Program-made: the position numbers and the translations under genes
Notes under the pieces: model-generated
What the model saw: only the letters and a program-made list of their open reading frames with translations
Database searches by the model: none
Told to the model about the DNA's origin: nothing
Assembly: GCF_041435055.1 (NCBI RefSeq)
Contig: NZ_CP108002.1
Coordinates: 2,542,001-2,606,000, forward strand
Length of the DNA stretch: 64,000 nt
Source of the DNA: Streptomyces sp. NBC_00341
GTDB lineage: Bacteria; Actinomycetota; Actinomycetes; Streptomycetales; Streptomycetaceae
Direction: 5' to 3'
In this document: in pieces, positions 16,909 to 25,211 of the stretch
Layout: each line of letters starts with the position of its first letter
Position numbering within the stretch: position 1 is the stretch's first letter

Positions 16909-16926
16909 CGCCACCCGGCGGTGGCG
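16909..16926 (+). ncRNA. intercistronic hairpin after acpP
   Basis: CGCCACC - CGGC - GGTGGCG, perfect 7-bp stem and tetraloop, 18 nt after the acpP stop and 42 nt before the fabF start. With the hairpin at 16583-16601 it brackets the acpP message. Confidence 0.6.
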
Positions 16927-16967
16927 CCGCTGATTCACGACCCTCTACACGTGGAGAAGATTTTCCA

Positions 16968-18230
16968 GTGAACTCGACCAATCGCACCGTGGTCGTCACC
17001 GGTATCGGCGCAACCACTCCGCTGGGTGGCGATTCCGCATCGACCTGGGAAGGTCTGATGGCCGGCCGGTCCGGCGTCAAGCCTCTTGAGGGCGAACGTT
17101 TCGCCGAACTGCCCGTCCGGATCGCGGCCCTCGCGGCCGTCGACCCGGGCGACGTACTGCCCCGCCCGCTCGCCCGCAAGCTGGACCGCTCGGCGCAGTT
17201 CGCGCTGATCGCGGCCCGTGAGGCGTGGGCGGACGCGGGCTTCACCGGCAAGGCCGGTGAGGACGCCAAGATCCAGCCCGAGCGGCTGGGCTCGGTCATC
17301 GCCTCCGGTATCGGCGGCGTGATCACCCTGCTCGACCAGTACGACGTGCTGAAGGAGAAGGGCGTACGCCGCGTCTCCCCGCACACCGTTCCCATGCTCA
17401 TGCCCAACGGCCCGGCCGCCAACGTCGGTATCGAGGTGAACGCCCAGGCGGGCGTCCACACCCCGGTCTCCGCCTGTGCGTCGGGCGCGGAGGCGATCGG
17501 GTACGCCGTCGAGATGATCCGCACCGGCCGTGCAGATGTGGTCCTCGCAGGCGGTACGGAGGCGGCCATCCACCCGCTGCCGATCGCCGCGTTCGCCAAC
17601 ATGATGGCGATGTCCAAGAGCAACGACGAGCCCGAGAAGGCCTCGCGTCCGTACGACACGGCCCGTGACGGCTTCGTCCTCGGCGAGGGCGCCGGTGTCG
17701 TCGTCCTGGAGTCCGCGGAACACGCCGCCGCGCGTGGCGCCCGGGTCTACGCCGAGGTGCTGGGCCAGGGGCTGTCCGCGGACGCCCACCACATCGCGCA
17801 GCCCGAACCGACCGGGCGCGGTATCGCCGCGGCGATGCAGAACCTGCTGGACCAGACGGACCTCAAGCCGTCCGAGGTCGTGCACCTCAACGCGCACGCG
17901 ACGTCCACGCCGCAGGGCGATGTGGCGGAGCTGAGGGCGCTGCGCAAGATCCTGGGCGACGACCTGGACCATGTCGCGATCTCCGCGACGAAGTCGATGA
18001 CGGGGCACCTGCTCGGTGGCGCGGGCGGCATCGAGACCGTCGCGACGGTCCTGGCGCTGCACCACCGGATGGCTCCCCCGACCATCAACGTCGAGAACCT
18101 CGACGACGCGGTCGAGGCGGACATCGTGCGCGACACGCCCCGGCCGCTGCCGGAGGGGCCGGTCGCGGCGATCAACAACTCGTTCGGGTTCGGCGGGCAC
18201 AACGTGGTGCTGGCGTTCCGTAGCGTGTGA
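16968..18230 (+). CDS. fabF: beta-ketoacyl-ACP synthase II
   Basis: A 420-residue elongation condensing enzyme. The catalytic Cys170 is in VSACASGAE, with the two histidines in LNAHATST and SMTGHLLGGAG that complete the Cys-His-His triad. The C-terminal NNSFGFGGHN gate loop is intact. GTG 16968 with GTGGAGAAG upstream is the likely start, giving MNSTNRTVVVTGIG; the longer opening at 16905 lacks conserved sequence. Last gene of the FAS operon, followed by a clear terminator. Confidence 0.98.
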   Translation: MNSTNRTVVVTGIGATTPLGGDSASTWEGLMAGRSGVKPLEGERFAELPVRIAALAAVDPGDVLPRPLARKLDRSAQFALIAAREAWADAGFTGKAGEDAKIQPERLGSVIASGIGGVITLLDQYDVLKEKGVRRVSPHTVPMLMPNGPAANVGIEVNAQAGVHTPVSACASGAEAIGYAVEMIRTGRADVVLAGGTEAAIHPLPIAAFANMMAMSKSNDEPEKASRPYDTARDGFVLGEGAGVVVLESAEHAAARGARVYAEVLGQGLSADAHHIAQPEPTGRGIAAAMQNLLDQTDLKPSEVVHLNAHATSTPQGDVAELRALRKILGDDLDHVAISATKSMTGHLLGGAGGIETVATVLALHHRMAPPTINVENLDDAVEADIVRDTPRPLPEGPVAAINNSFGFGGHNVVLAFRSV

Positions 18231-18249
18231 CCTTTCCGCCTTTACGCGT

Positions 18250-18285
18250 GAAGCCCGCTTCCCCCGTACCGGGGAGGCGGGCTTC
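18250..18285 (+). terminator. fab operon terminator
   Basis: Arms GAAGCCCGCTTCCCC (18250-18264) and GGGGAGGCGGGCTTC (18271-18285) pair over 14 of 15 positions around a 6-nt loop, 20 bp after the fabF stop codon. Confidence 0.88.
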
Positions 18286-18305
18286 CTGCTGTGCGCGGCC
18301 CTTCT

Positions 18306-18473
18306 TGGGGGCGCTGCCCCCAAACCCCCGCTCCTCAATCGCCGGAGGGGCTTGAGTGGGCCGCCGGTCCTTGGCATGGCTAAGGGCAACCCAGCGGCAG
18401 ATTCCCGCCTCGCCGGCAAATCAAGCCCCGCCGGCGTTTGAGGCGCGGGGGCCTCCGGGGGCAGCGCCCCGCG
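18306..18473. repeat. inverted pair of ~50-bp Streptomyces intergenic repeats
   Basis: Copy one (18306-18355) and copy two (18421-18473, opposite strand) share GGGGCGCTGCCCCC, a C-rich link, CTCAA-CGCCGG and GGGGCTTGA. Sequences of this type (a GC-rich hairpin half next to CTCAAaCGCCGGaGGGGCT) are scattered between genes in many Streptomyces genomes. They lie head to head between fabF and the convergent DUF3145 gene with 65 bp between them and no ORF. They could add transcription-stop capacity; no function is proven. Confidence 0.75.
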
Positions 18474-18486
18474 AACCGAGTCCCGG

Positions 18487-18981
18487 TTACACCACCTGGT
18501 GGAGCCAGCGGACCGGCGCGCCCTCGCCCGCGTGGCGGAAGGACTCCAGTTCGTCGTCCCACGGCTTGCCGAGGAGCTTGGCGATCTCCGCCTCAAGGTC
18601 CGTCTCCCCACGGACGGAGCGCGCCAGCGCGGCCCGCAGCCGGTCCTCCGGGACCAGGATGTCGCCGTGCATGCCGGTGACCGCGTGGAAGATGCCCAGC
18701 TCGGGCGTGGAGCTGTAGCGCTCGCCCTCCGCGGTGGGCGACGGCTCCGCCGTCACCTCGAAGCGCAGCAGGTCCCAGCCCCGCAGGGCCGAGGCGAGCT
18801 TGGACGCCGTGCCGGGCCTGGCCTGCCAGGAGAACTCGGACCGCCAGGTGCCGGGCGCGGCCGGCTGTCTGATCCAGTCGAGCTGGACCCGCACACCGAG
18901 GACACCCGCCACCGCCCATTCGACGTGTGGGCAGAGCGCGCGCGGTGCGGAGTGAACGTACAGGACTCCACGTGTCGTCAC
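18487..18981 (-). CDS. DUF3145 protein
   Basis: A 164-residue protein of the actinobacterial DUF3145 family, typically found next to fabF as here. It has no signal or membrane segments. Recognisable family segments are VLYVHSAPRALCPHVEWAV near the N-terminus, W-I-R-Q-P, FSWQARPGTASKLASAL and KPWDDELESFRHAGEGA near the C-terminus. GTG 18981 is fixed by a GGAGG six nt upstream. The function is unknown; conserved position suggests a link to fatty acid or envelope metabolism. It converges on the fab operon, separated by the terminator and repeat pair. Confidence 0.93.
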   Translation of the reverse strand: MTTRGVLYVHSAPRALCPHVEWAVAGVLGVRVQLDWIRQPAAPGTWRSEFSWQARPGTASKLASALRGWDLLRFEVTAEPSPTAEGERYSSTPELGIFHAVTGMHGDILVPEDRLRAALARSVRGETDLEAEIAKLLGKPWDDELESFRHAGEGAPVRWLHQVV

Positions 18982-19333
18982 CGGGACCTCCAGTGTGGGA
19001 CGAGGTTCGCCTTCCCCAGCGGCCTCGCGCCCGTACCGCCTCTTTCCAGCCGCTTCCCGAGGTTGTCATCAGTAAACAGCATCGGGAGTTAATATCCGGA
19101 AAGGGGCCAGCATGTGACGTGATGTGAAGTTCGGAAGCCACCCGAGTGGAGCCGGACAGCCGAAGGAACCACTGGTTCGACGGGGAAAAGCTACCGTGCG
19201 GCGGCGTCCGAGGTGTGACGTACCGTCGGTCCTGGGCCCATGATTCGCTCAGCATTCACCCAGCGGGGCGCGCGGGCCCGCCGACCGGTGCCAAGAGGGT
19301 TTGCCGGGGGCATGGACAGGAGGGGACCAGGGG
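18982..19333. other. 352-bp divergent intergenic region
   Basis: Between the divergent DUF3145 and SGNH lipoprotein genes. It contains a locally AT-richer patch around 19070-19100 (GAGTTAATATCC) that could hold promoters, but I could not pick -35/-10 pairs with confidence. I see no ORF, tRNA-like fold or long repeat. Confidence 0.6.
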
Positions 19334-20242
19334 ATGCCGGATCGCTCCGTACGGCGCCGATCGCGCGGCGCGCTGGCCGCGCTGGCCGCGTTGTCGTGTC
19401 TCGGCACGGCGGTACTGGCCGGCTGTGACTCCGGCTCGGACAACACGACGAAGGGTGCCTCTGCCGGGCACCCCTCGGCGGCCGCACCGGTCTGGGACCG
19501 CAGCCCGGGGTCCGTCGCGGCGGTCGGGGACTCCATCACCCGCGGGTTCGACGCCTGCTCGGTGCTGGCGGACTGCCCGGAGGTCTCGTGGTCCACCGGC
19601 ACGGACAGCGCGGTGAACAGCCTCGCCGTGCGGCTGCTCGGCGCCTCCGGCGCGGCGGACCACAGCTGGAACCACGCGGCGACGGGGGCCCGGATCGCCC
19701 AGCTGCCGGAGCAGATGGCGCTGGCCGCGAAGGAGGACCCCGCTCTGGTGACGGTGATGATCGGCGCCAACGACGCCTGCCGGGACTCGGTGCGGGCCAT
19801 GACTCCGGTGGCTGATTTCCGTAGGTCGTTCGAGGCGTCGATGCGTCAGCTGCGCGATACCGCGCCGAAGGCCCAGGTCTACGTGTCGAGCGTGCCGGAC
19901 CTGAAGCGGCTCTGGTCGACGGGGCGCGGCAACCAGCTGGGCAAGCAGATCTGGAAGCTGGGCATCTGCAAGACGATGCTGGCCGACGCGGACGACATGA
20001 GCGCCTCGGCCGTGTCGCGGCGCGCGGAGGTGCAGGAGCGCGTGGTGGCGTACAACGGGGTGCTGCGCGAGGTGTGCGCGAAGGATGTGCGCTGCCGTTA
20101 CGACGGCGGGGCGGTCTTCGACTACCGGTTCACCGGCAAGCAGCTCAGCCAGTGGGACTGGTTCCACCCGGGGCGCAACGGGCAGGCCCGGCTGGCGGAG
20201 ATCGCGTACCGCAATGTCACGGCCGCCCGGCCCCCCGCCTAG
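19334..20242 (+). CDS. SGNH/GDSL hydrolase lipoprotein
   Basis: A 302-residue exported esterase. The N-terminus is basic (MPDRSVRRRSRG) followed by a hydrophobic stretch ending in a lipobox LAGC with Cys31, so the mature protein is probably anchored outside the membrane. SGNH blocks are clear: GDSITRG (Ser nucleophile), a central Gly, MIGANDACR (Asn) and DWFHPGRNG (Asp-His). Disulfide-capable cysteines (CSVLADC, CRDS, CKT, CAKDVRC) fit an extracellular location. ATG 19334 is preferred over 19301 by a GGAGGGG ribosome site. The lipid substrate is unknown. Confidence 0.92.
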   Translation: MPDRSVRRRSRGALAALAALSCLGTAVLAGCDSGSDNTTKGASAGHPSAAAPVWDRSPGSVAAVGDSITRGFDACSVLADCPEVSWSTGTDSAVNSLAVRLLGASGAADHSWNHAATGARIAQLPEQMALAAKEDPALVTVMIGANDACRDSVRAMTPVADFRRSFEASMRQLRDTAPKAQVYVSSVPDLKRLWSTGRGNQLGKQIWKLGICKTMLADADDMSASAVSRRAEVQERVVAYNGVLREVCAKDVRCRYDGGAVFDYRFTGKQLSQWDWFHPGRNGQARLAEIAYRNVTAARPPA

Positions 20243-20269
20243 GACCTGCCCGGTCTAGAGTTCGTGATC

Positions 20270-21268
20270 ATGGACACGGGTTCGAACACGGTGACGCGCA
20301 CGGAAGACTTCGGCACCCTCGGGGACGGCACAGCCGTGCACCGCTGGACGCTGGAGCGGGACGGCACCCGGGTGCGCGTGCTGACGTACGGCGGCATCGT
20401 GCAGTCGGTCGAGGTGCCGGACCGGGACGGGGTGCGGACCGGAGTGGCGCTCGGGCTGCCGGACCTCGCCTCGTACCTGAAGTACACCGGGCCCTACTTC
20501 GGCGCGGTGGTCGGGCGGTACGCGAACCGGATCGGCGGCGCGGCCTTCGAGCTGGACGGGCGGACCCATCGCCTCACGCGCAACGAGGGGCGCAACCACG
20601 TGCACGGCGGGGCCCGCGGCTTCGACAAGCGCGTGTGGGCCGCCCGGGAGATCGCGGACGGGGTGGAGCTGTCCCTGGTCTCGGCGGACGGCGAGGAGGG
20701 CTTCCCGGGGCGGCTGGAGCTCTCGGTGGCGTACACGCTGGACGCGGGCGGCGGGCTGCGGATCGCGTACCGGGCGACGACGGACGCGCCGACCGTGCTG
20801 AACCTGACGAACCACACGTACTGGAACCTGGCGGGCGCCGGCAGCGGCAGCGCGCTCGGCCAGCGGCTGCGGATCGCCGCCGGGCGGATCACCCCGGCGG
20901 ACGCGGAGTCGCTGCCGACGGGCGAGTTCCGGCCGGTGGAGGGGACCCGGTTCGACTTCCGGGAACCCCGTCCGGTGTCCGGGGAGTTCGACCACAACTA
21001 CGTACTGGACGCGGGCCCGCCCGGTCCGGCGGCCGAACTGTACGACGAGGTGTCCGGGCGCGTGCTGACCGTCGCGACCACGGAACCCGGTCTCCAGCTC
21101 TACACGGCGGACCACTTCGACGGGGAACCGTTCGTGCCGTGTGCCGGAATCGCGCTGGAGACCCAGCACTTCCCCGACTCCCCGAACCGGCCGGAGTTCC
21201 CGAGCACGGTGCTGCGGCCGGGCGAGGAGTACGCGTCGAGGACGGTGTACGGCTTCTCGGTGCGTTGA
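20270..21268 (+). CDS. galM: aldose 1-epimerase (galactose mutarotase)
   Basis: A 332-residue mutarotase that interconverts alpha- and beta-anomers of galactose or glucose. Family signatures are GRYANRI, the catalytic His in LNLTNHTYWNL and the catalytic Glu in IALETQHFPDSPN, plus NHVHGG near residue 110. No signal peptide. ATG 20270 follows a TAGAGT -10-like hexamer by ~10 nt; GTG 20264 is an alternative start two codons earlier. It is 27 bp from the SGNH gene but has its own likely promoter. It could feed galactose released by the GH2 system elsewhere in the window, but is not linked to it. Confidence 0.93.
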   Translation: MDTGSNTVTRTEDFGTLGDGTAVHRWTLERDGTRVRVLTYGGIVQSVEVPDRDGVRTGVALGLPDLASYLKYTGPYFGAVVGRYANRIGGAAFELDGRTHRLTRNEGRNHVHGGARGFDKRVWAAREIADGVELSLVSADGEEGFPGRLELSVAYTLDAGGGLRIAYRATTDAPTVLNLTNHTYWNLAGAGSGSALGQRLRIAAGRITPADAESLPTGEFRPVEGTRFDFREPRPVSGEFDHNYVLDAGPPGPAAELYDEVSGRVLTVATTEPGLQLYTADHFDGEPFVPCAGIALETQHFPDSPNRPEFPSTVLRPGEEYASRTVYGFSVR

Positions 21269-21310
21269 GCAGGTCCGCGTCAGCCGCCAGAGGTGCACAC
21301 GAGCTGACGC

Positions 21311-22150
21311 TCAGTCCCCGAGGGCGTGCGGCGGGGAGAGTGCTGCCGGTGTTCCGCCGCCCGCGCTCGCCCCGTCGCCCGGGTCTCCGTCCGGGTCTTC
21401 GTCCGGCCCGCCGTTCTCCCCCACCAGTTCGCGCGCCAGCAGGGTCGCACCGGCGACGGCCCCCGGCATCAGGAAGACGGCGACGAACGGGACCAGGAAG
21501 GCGAGGCCCAGCGGTACGCCGAAGCCGAGGATCAGCAGCTTGCGGCCGCGCAGCAGGACCAGCCGGTCCTTCAGCACCATGCCGCGCCGCTGGAGCGCGA
21601 CGGCGGTGAGCTCCTCCGCCAGGAAGTAGCCGGTGACGCAGAAGCCGATCAGCGGGACGACGGTCTGGCCGGCGACCGGGACGAATCCGAAAGCGAAGAG
21701 CAGCACCCCGTACAGCGCGACCCGCACCAGGATGCGGACGCTGTCGCGGGCGGAGATCCACAGTTCCCGCCACAGCGGCAGGCCCGACTCGGGCGCCTCG
21801 CCGCCCTCGGCCCGGTCGACCTCCTCCGACAGCGCCTCGTAGAAGGGCTGCCCGACCAGCAGCGTCACGGCGGTGAAGGTGATCACCGCCAGGAACAGCC
21901 CGAACGCGAAGACCAGCACGGTCAGGGTGTTGCGGAGCAGCCCCAGCCAGGGCGAGGACCAGTCGTCGGCGAAGGGGGTGGCCCAGGCCGCCAGGTCGTC
22001 GGCCCCGTAGCCGAGCCCGACGAGCGCGCCCGCGTACACCACCAGGGTGATGAGGCCGGGGATCAGGCCTATGCCGAGCCACCTGCCGTGCCGGACGACC
22101 CAGCGTTGCCCGTTGACCAACTGACTGAAACCCGCCCCTAGATCACGCAT
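21311..22150 (-). CDS. EI24/CysZ-like membrane protein
   Basis: A 279-residue integral membrane protein of the EI24 family with about five to six hydrophobic helices (IGLIPGLITLVVYAGALVGL; VLVFAFGLFLAVITFTAVTL; LYGVLLFAFGFVPVAG; LILGFGVPLGLAFLVPFVAV). The polar loop includes GQPFYEALSEEVDR. The C-terminal ~35 residues are an acidic/Gly-rich tail. ATG 22150 gives MRDLGAGFSQLVNGQRW, the usual family start; the longer upstream opening has no similarity. CysZ relatives take up sulfate, but no sulfur genes are near, so transport of sulfate is only a possibility. Confidence 0.88.
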   Translation of the reverse strand: MRDLGAGFSQLVNGQRWVVRHGRWLGIGLIPGLITLVVYAGALVGLGYGADDLAAWATPFADDWSSPWLGLLRNTLTVLVFAFGLFLAVITFTAVTLLVGQPFYEALSEEVDRAEGGEAPESGLPLWRELWISARDSVRILVRVALYGVLLFAFGFVPVAGQTVVPLIGFCVTGYFLAEELTAVALQRRGMVLKDRLVLLRGRKLLILGFGVPLGLAFLVPFVAVFLMPGAVAGATLLARELVGENGGPDEDPDGDPGDGASAGGGTPAALSPPHALGD

Positions 22151-22187
22151 GGCGTCAGCGTAGCGGGGAGCCGTAAGGCGAACGGCC

Positions 22188-22219
22188 GAGGGCCGCACCC
22201 CGGGTGGGATGCGGCCCTC
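22188..22219 (-). terminator. terminator after ohr
   Basis: Perfect 10-bp inverted repeat GAGGGCCGCA / TGCGGCCCTC around a 12-nt loop, 26 bp past the ohr stop codon on the minus strand and just upstream of the EI24 start. Confidence 0.85.
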
Positions 22220-22244
22220 TGCCTCGTACGGGGGTGCGGCCGGG

Positions 22245-22673
22245 TCAGGCGACCGACAGCTCGACCTTGATGTTGCCGCGCGTCGCGTTCGAGTACGGGC
22301 ACACCTGGTGGGCCTTCTCGATGAGCGCCTGCGCGATCGCGGTGTCGACGTTCGGGATGGTCGCGGAGATCGCGACCTCCAGGCCGAAGCCACCGGCCTC
22401 GGTCTTGCCGATGGAGACCGCGGCGGTCACCGTGGAGCCGGAGATGTCGGCCTTCTCCTGGCGGGCCACGACGCCCAGCGCGCCCTGGAAGCAAGCGCTG
22501 TAGCCGGCCGCGAAGAGCTGCTCCGGGTTGGTGCCCGCGCCGCTTCCGCCCATCTCCTTCGGCGGGTTGACGACCACGTCGAGCTTGCCGTCGTCCGAGG
22601 AGACCCGGCCGTCACGGCCGTTCTCCGCGGTGGCGACGGCGGTGTACGCGACGGCGATGTCCTGAATGGTCAT
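22245..22673 (-). CDS. ohr: organic hydroperoxide resistance protein
   Basis: A 142-residue OsmC/Ohr-family thiol peroxidase that reduces organic and fatty-acid hydroperoxides. Both redox cysteines are present, Cys61 (GYSACFQGAL) and Cys125 (HQVCPYSNAT), with the NPEQLFAAGY signature just before Cys61. An AGGAGG ribosome site precedes the ATG. No ohrR is adjacent: the nearest MarR gene (23933) lacks the N-terminal sensor cysteine of OhrR. Monocistronic, with a terminator downstream. Confidence 0.96.
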   Translation of the reverse strand: MTIQDIAVAYTAVATAENGRDGRVSSDDGKLDVVVNPPKEMGGSGAGTNPEQLFAAGYSACFQGALGVVARQEKADISGSTVTAAVSIGKTEAGGFGLEVAISATIPNVDTAIAQALIEKAHQVCPYSNATRGNIKVELSVA

Positions 22674-22761
22674 GGTGTGAATCCTCCTGCTGATGCGCCG
22701 CGACTCGCGCCCACGATCGCGACGGCCTGGGATGAGCCTAACGGGTGCCCCTGCGGCGGTG

Positions 22762-23781
22762 TCAGCCGAGGGAAACGATCATCTTTCCGGTGTTCTCGCC
22801 GCGGAGCAGGCCGAGGAAGGCCTCGAAGCCGTTCTCGATGCCCTCGACGACGGTCTCGCGGTACTTCAGCTCGCCCGAGCCCAGCCAGCCGGCCACCTCC
22901 TGGACGAACTGCCCCTGGAGGTCGGCGTGATCGCCGACGAGCATGCCCTGGAGGCGCAGCCGCTTGCCGATGACGAGCGCGAGGTTGCGCGGGGCGGGGG
23001 TGGGCTCGGTCGCGTTGTACTGCGCGATCATGCCGCAGATGGTCGCGCGGCCGTGCACGTTGAGCGAGGAGATCGCGGCTTCGAGGTGCTCGCCGCCGAC
23101 GTTGTCGAAGTAGACGTCGATGCCGTCGGGGGCGGCCTTGCGCAGCTGCTCCGCGACGGGCCCGTCCTTGTAGTTGAACGCGGCGTCGAAGCCGTACTCC
23201 TCGACCAGCAGCTTGACCTTCTCGTCGGAGCCGGCGGAGCCGATGACCCGCGAGGCGCCCTTGAGCTTCGCCAGCTGGCCGACCTGGCTGCCGACGGCAC
23301 CTGCCGCGCCGGAGACGAAGACCGCGTCGCCCTCCTTGAAGGAGGCGACCTCGAAGAGGCCCGCGTAGGCGGTGAGCCCGGTCATGCCGAGCACGCCGAG
23401 GTAGGCGGAGAGCGGGGCGAGGGAGGCGTCGACCTTCACGGCGTGCTTGGCCGGGACGTCGGCGTACTCGCGCCAGCCGAGGCCGTGCAGGACGTGGTCG
23501 CCGACCGCGAACCCGTCGGCGTTCGATGCGACGACCTCGCCGACCGCGCCGCCCTCCATGGGGTGGTCCAGCTTGAACGGCGGGGTGTAGGACTTCACGT
23601 CGTTCATCCGGCCGCGCATGTACGGGTCGACCGAGAAGTGCAGGTTGCGGACGAGGATCCGGCCCTCGGCGGGAGCGGTGACCGGTGCCTCACGCAGCGC
23701 GAAATCCTCGGCCTTCGGCCAGCCGTGCGGACGGGCTACGAGGTGCCATTCACGGCTGGACGTGGGAAGAGCTGCAGACAT
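22762..23781 (-). CDS. MDR-family NADP-dependent oxidoreductase (CurA-like)
   Basis: A 339-residue zinc-less medium-chain reductase of the leukotriene-B4 dehydrogenase/CurA group. Signatures: FSVDPYMRGRM near residue 50, a Rossmann motif VFVSGAAGAVGSQVGQLAKL, and VYFDNVGGEHLEAAIS. It probably reduces alpha,beta-unsaturated aldehydes or ketones with NADPH. GAGGAG lies 12 nt upstream of the ATG. It is divergent from a MarR regulator with a 151-bp shared control region, so regulation by that protein is likely. Confidence 0.95.
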   Translation of the reverse strand: MSAALPTSSREWHLVARPHGWPKAEDFALREAPVTAPAEGRILVRNLHFSVDPYMRGRMNDVKSYTPPFKLDHPMEGGAVGEVVASNADGFAVGDHVLHGLGWREYADVPAKHAVKVDASLAPLSAYLGVLGMTGLTAYAGLFEVASFKEGDAVFVSGAAGAVGSQVGQLAKLKGASRVIGSAGSDEKVKLLVEEYGFDAAFNYKDGPVAEQLRKAAPDGIDVYFDNVGGEHLEAAISSLNVHGRATICGMIAQYNATEPTPAPRNLALVIGKRLRLQGMLVGDHADLQGQFVQEVAGWLGSGELKYRETVVEGIENGFEAFLGLLRGENTGKMIVSLG

Positions 23782-23865
23782 GGGCTCGGTGTCTCCTCAG
23801 TATCTCGGGGGGATCGGGGGATCGGACAGGGTGCGCGGGAAGCCGTTCGGCCGGGGCGGAAAAGC

Positions 23866-23878
23866 TTCACCATGTGAA
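23866..23878. promoter_or_regulatory. candidate MarR operator
   Basis: TTCAC-CAT-GTGAA, a perfect 13-bp palindrome in the divergent region between the oxidoreductase and MarR genes, near an AT-rich patch (GATATTTCATGTTGTCAAG) and a TATCCT -10-like hexamer directly before the MarR ATG. Assignment to MarR rests on position only. Confidence 0.45.
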
Positions 23879-23932
23879 ACACCATGCTCCTGGATATTTC
23901 ATGTTGTCAAGTAACCGGCTATCCTCAGCGTC

Positions 23933-24367
23933 ATGGCCACTCGTACAGACCCACTGACCCTCGAAGTCGTCGAGCTCATCGGCACCGTCGTGGCGCGCTA
24001 CTACGAGGAGTACGAGCAGGCCGCGGCCGCGCACAGCCTCACCGGGGCGCAGGCCCGGGTCCTCGGACTCCTCTCCCTTGAGCCGATGCCGATGCGCAGG
24101 ATCGCGCAGAAGCTCAAGTGCGAGCCGTCCAACGTCACCGGCATTGTGGACCGGCTGGAGGCGCGCGGCCTGGTGGAGCGCCGCCCCGATCCGGCCGACC
24201 GGCGGGTGAAGCTGGCCGCGCCCACCGAGAAGGGCACCCGGACGGCGCGGCTGCTGCGCGAATCGCTCGACTTCGCCCGCGAGCCGCTGGCCGGCCTCTC
24301 CGACACGGACCGCGCGGTGCTGCGGGACCTGCTGCGCCGGATGCTGGGCATGGAACCACCGGCCTGA
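23933..24367 (+). CDS. MarR-family transcriptional regulator
   Basis: A 144-residue winged-helix repressor. The DNA-binding part reads MPMRRIAQKLKCEPSNVTGI followed by VDRLEARGLVERRPDPADRRVK, with the beta-wing Asp-x-Arg-Arg typical of the family; the ends form the dimer interface. It has one Cys (in KLKCEPS, recognition region) and lacks an OhrR-like sensing Cys. The ATG lies 7 nt after TATCCT, suggesting a leaderless transcript. It presumably represses itself and the divergent oxidoreductase gene. Confidence 0.95.
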   Translation: MATRTDPLTLEVVELIGTVVARYYEEYEQAAAAHSLTGAQARVLGLLSLEPMPMRRIAQKLKCEPSNVTGIVDRLEARGLVERRPDPADRRVKLAAPTEKGTRTARLLRESLDFAREPLAGLSDTDRAVLRDLLRRMLGMEPPA

Positions 24368-24404
24368 GCCCTGCCCGGGGACTGGGTGTGGAAGCGTTGC
24401 CCCC

Positions 24405-25064
24405 ATGACCGCTGCCACGCCCTTCGGCCCCCGAGAGTTCCAGCTCGTCCTGTTGCGCCGGATGGCCGACCACCAGCCGGACCTGGTCGAGGACGCCCGG
24501 CACGAGCTGAGCGCCACGCTCGCGGAGATGCGCGAGGCCAACCGGCGCTGGCAGGGAGGGGGCCCCTCCCATGCCCTTAAGGCTATGGGGGCGGTGCGGG
24601 CGCCGAGGGGGCGGGGGTCGCTGCGGCGCTACCGTTCCGTGCTCGGTGAGCCCGAGACCTCGCTGCGCCGCACGGTCGGCGATCTGGAGTGCGACGCGCT
24701 GCTGTGGCCGGTGCCGCTCTGGCCGGAGCTGCGGTTCGAGGTGATGGCGGGGCCCGGCGGGGCCGTGTGGAACGAGTGGCTGGTGCGGGCCCCCGGCGCG
24801 CCCGCCCCCGCCCTGCGCACCCTCGGGGACCTGCGCCCCTGGTCCTGCACCGTCGACGAGGTGGCGCGGGCCTTCGCACCGGCCCGCCCGATGGAGGGCA
24901 GCGCGCCGACCCGCTGGGCGCTGGCGATCACCGCTCCGGCCACGGCTCAGGACTCCGCTCCGGCCACGGCTCAGGACTCCGCTCCGGCAACCGCTACGGC
25001 CGCCGGGGAACCGTATGTCGCCGAGTTCACCTGGGGACTGTTCCAGCGGCTGCTGCCGCGCTGA
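24405..25064 (+). CDS. hypothetical protein with octapeptide repeat
   Basis: A 219-residue protein of unknown function; I do not recognise a family. It is Arg/Pro/Ala-rich, with no signal peptide or membrane segment. Central segment LECDALLWPVPLWPELRFEV is the most conserved-looking part. Near the C-terminus the octapeptide APATAQDS occurs twice plus a partial third copy, encoded by a 24-bp tandem repeat. It starts 37 bp after the MarR gene and may share its transcript. Confidence 0.7.
   Translation: MTAATPFGPREFQLVLLRRMADHQPDLVEDARHELSATLAEMREANRRWQGGGPSHALKAMGAVRAPRGRGSLRRYRSVLGEPETSLRRTVGDLECDALLWPVPLWPELRFEVMAGPGGAVWNEWLVRAPGAPAPALRTLGDLRPWSCTVDEVARAFAPARPMEGSAPTRWALAITAPATAQDSAPATAQDSAPATATAAGEPYVAEFTWGLFQRLLPR
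24933..24998 (+). repeat. 24-bp tandem repeat
   Basis: Two exact 24-bp units (24933-24956, 24957-24980) beginning GCTCCGGCCACGGCTCAG, then a partial third unit that diverges after GCTCCGGC. In frame, encoding APATAQDS. Confidence 0.9.
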
Positions 25065-25211
25065 CGCGGTCGGCGGGACCCGGCCGACGAGCCGTCAGCC
25101 GCGTCCCCCCTACGGCGCATCCCAGCGCGCACAACGCCTCCCGGCGGCGCACGATACGAGGACAGCCGGCTGCCCGTCGGTACCCCCATCAGCGCTCTCG
25201 GGAGACCCGCC

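Noticed and set aside
23933..24367. MarR gene considered as ohrR for the nearby ohr gene
   Set aside because: Lacks the N-terminal sensor cysteine, and is divergent from the oxidoreductase, not ohr.
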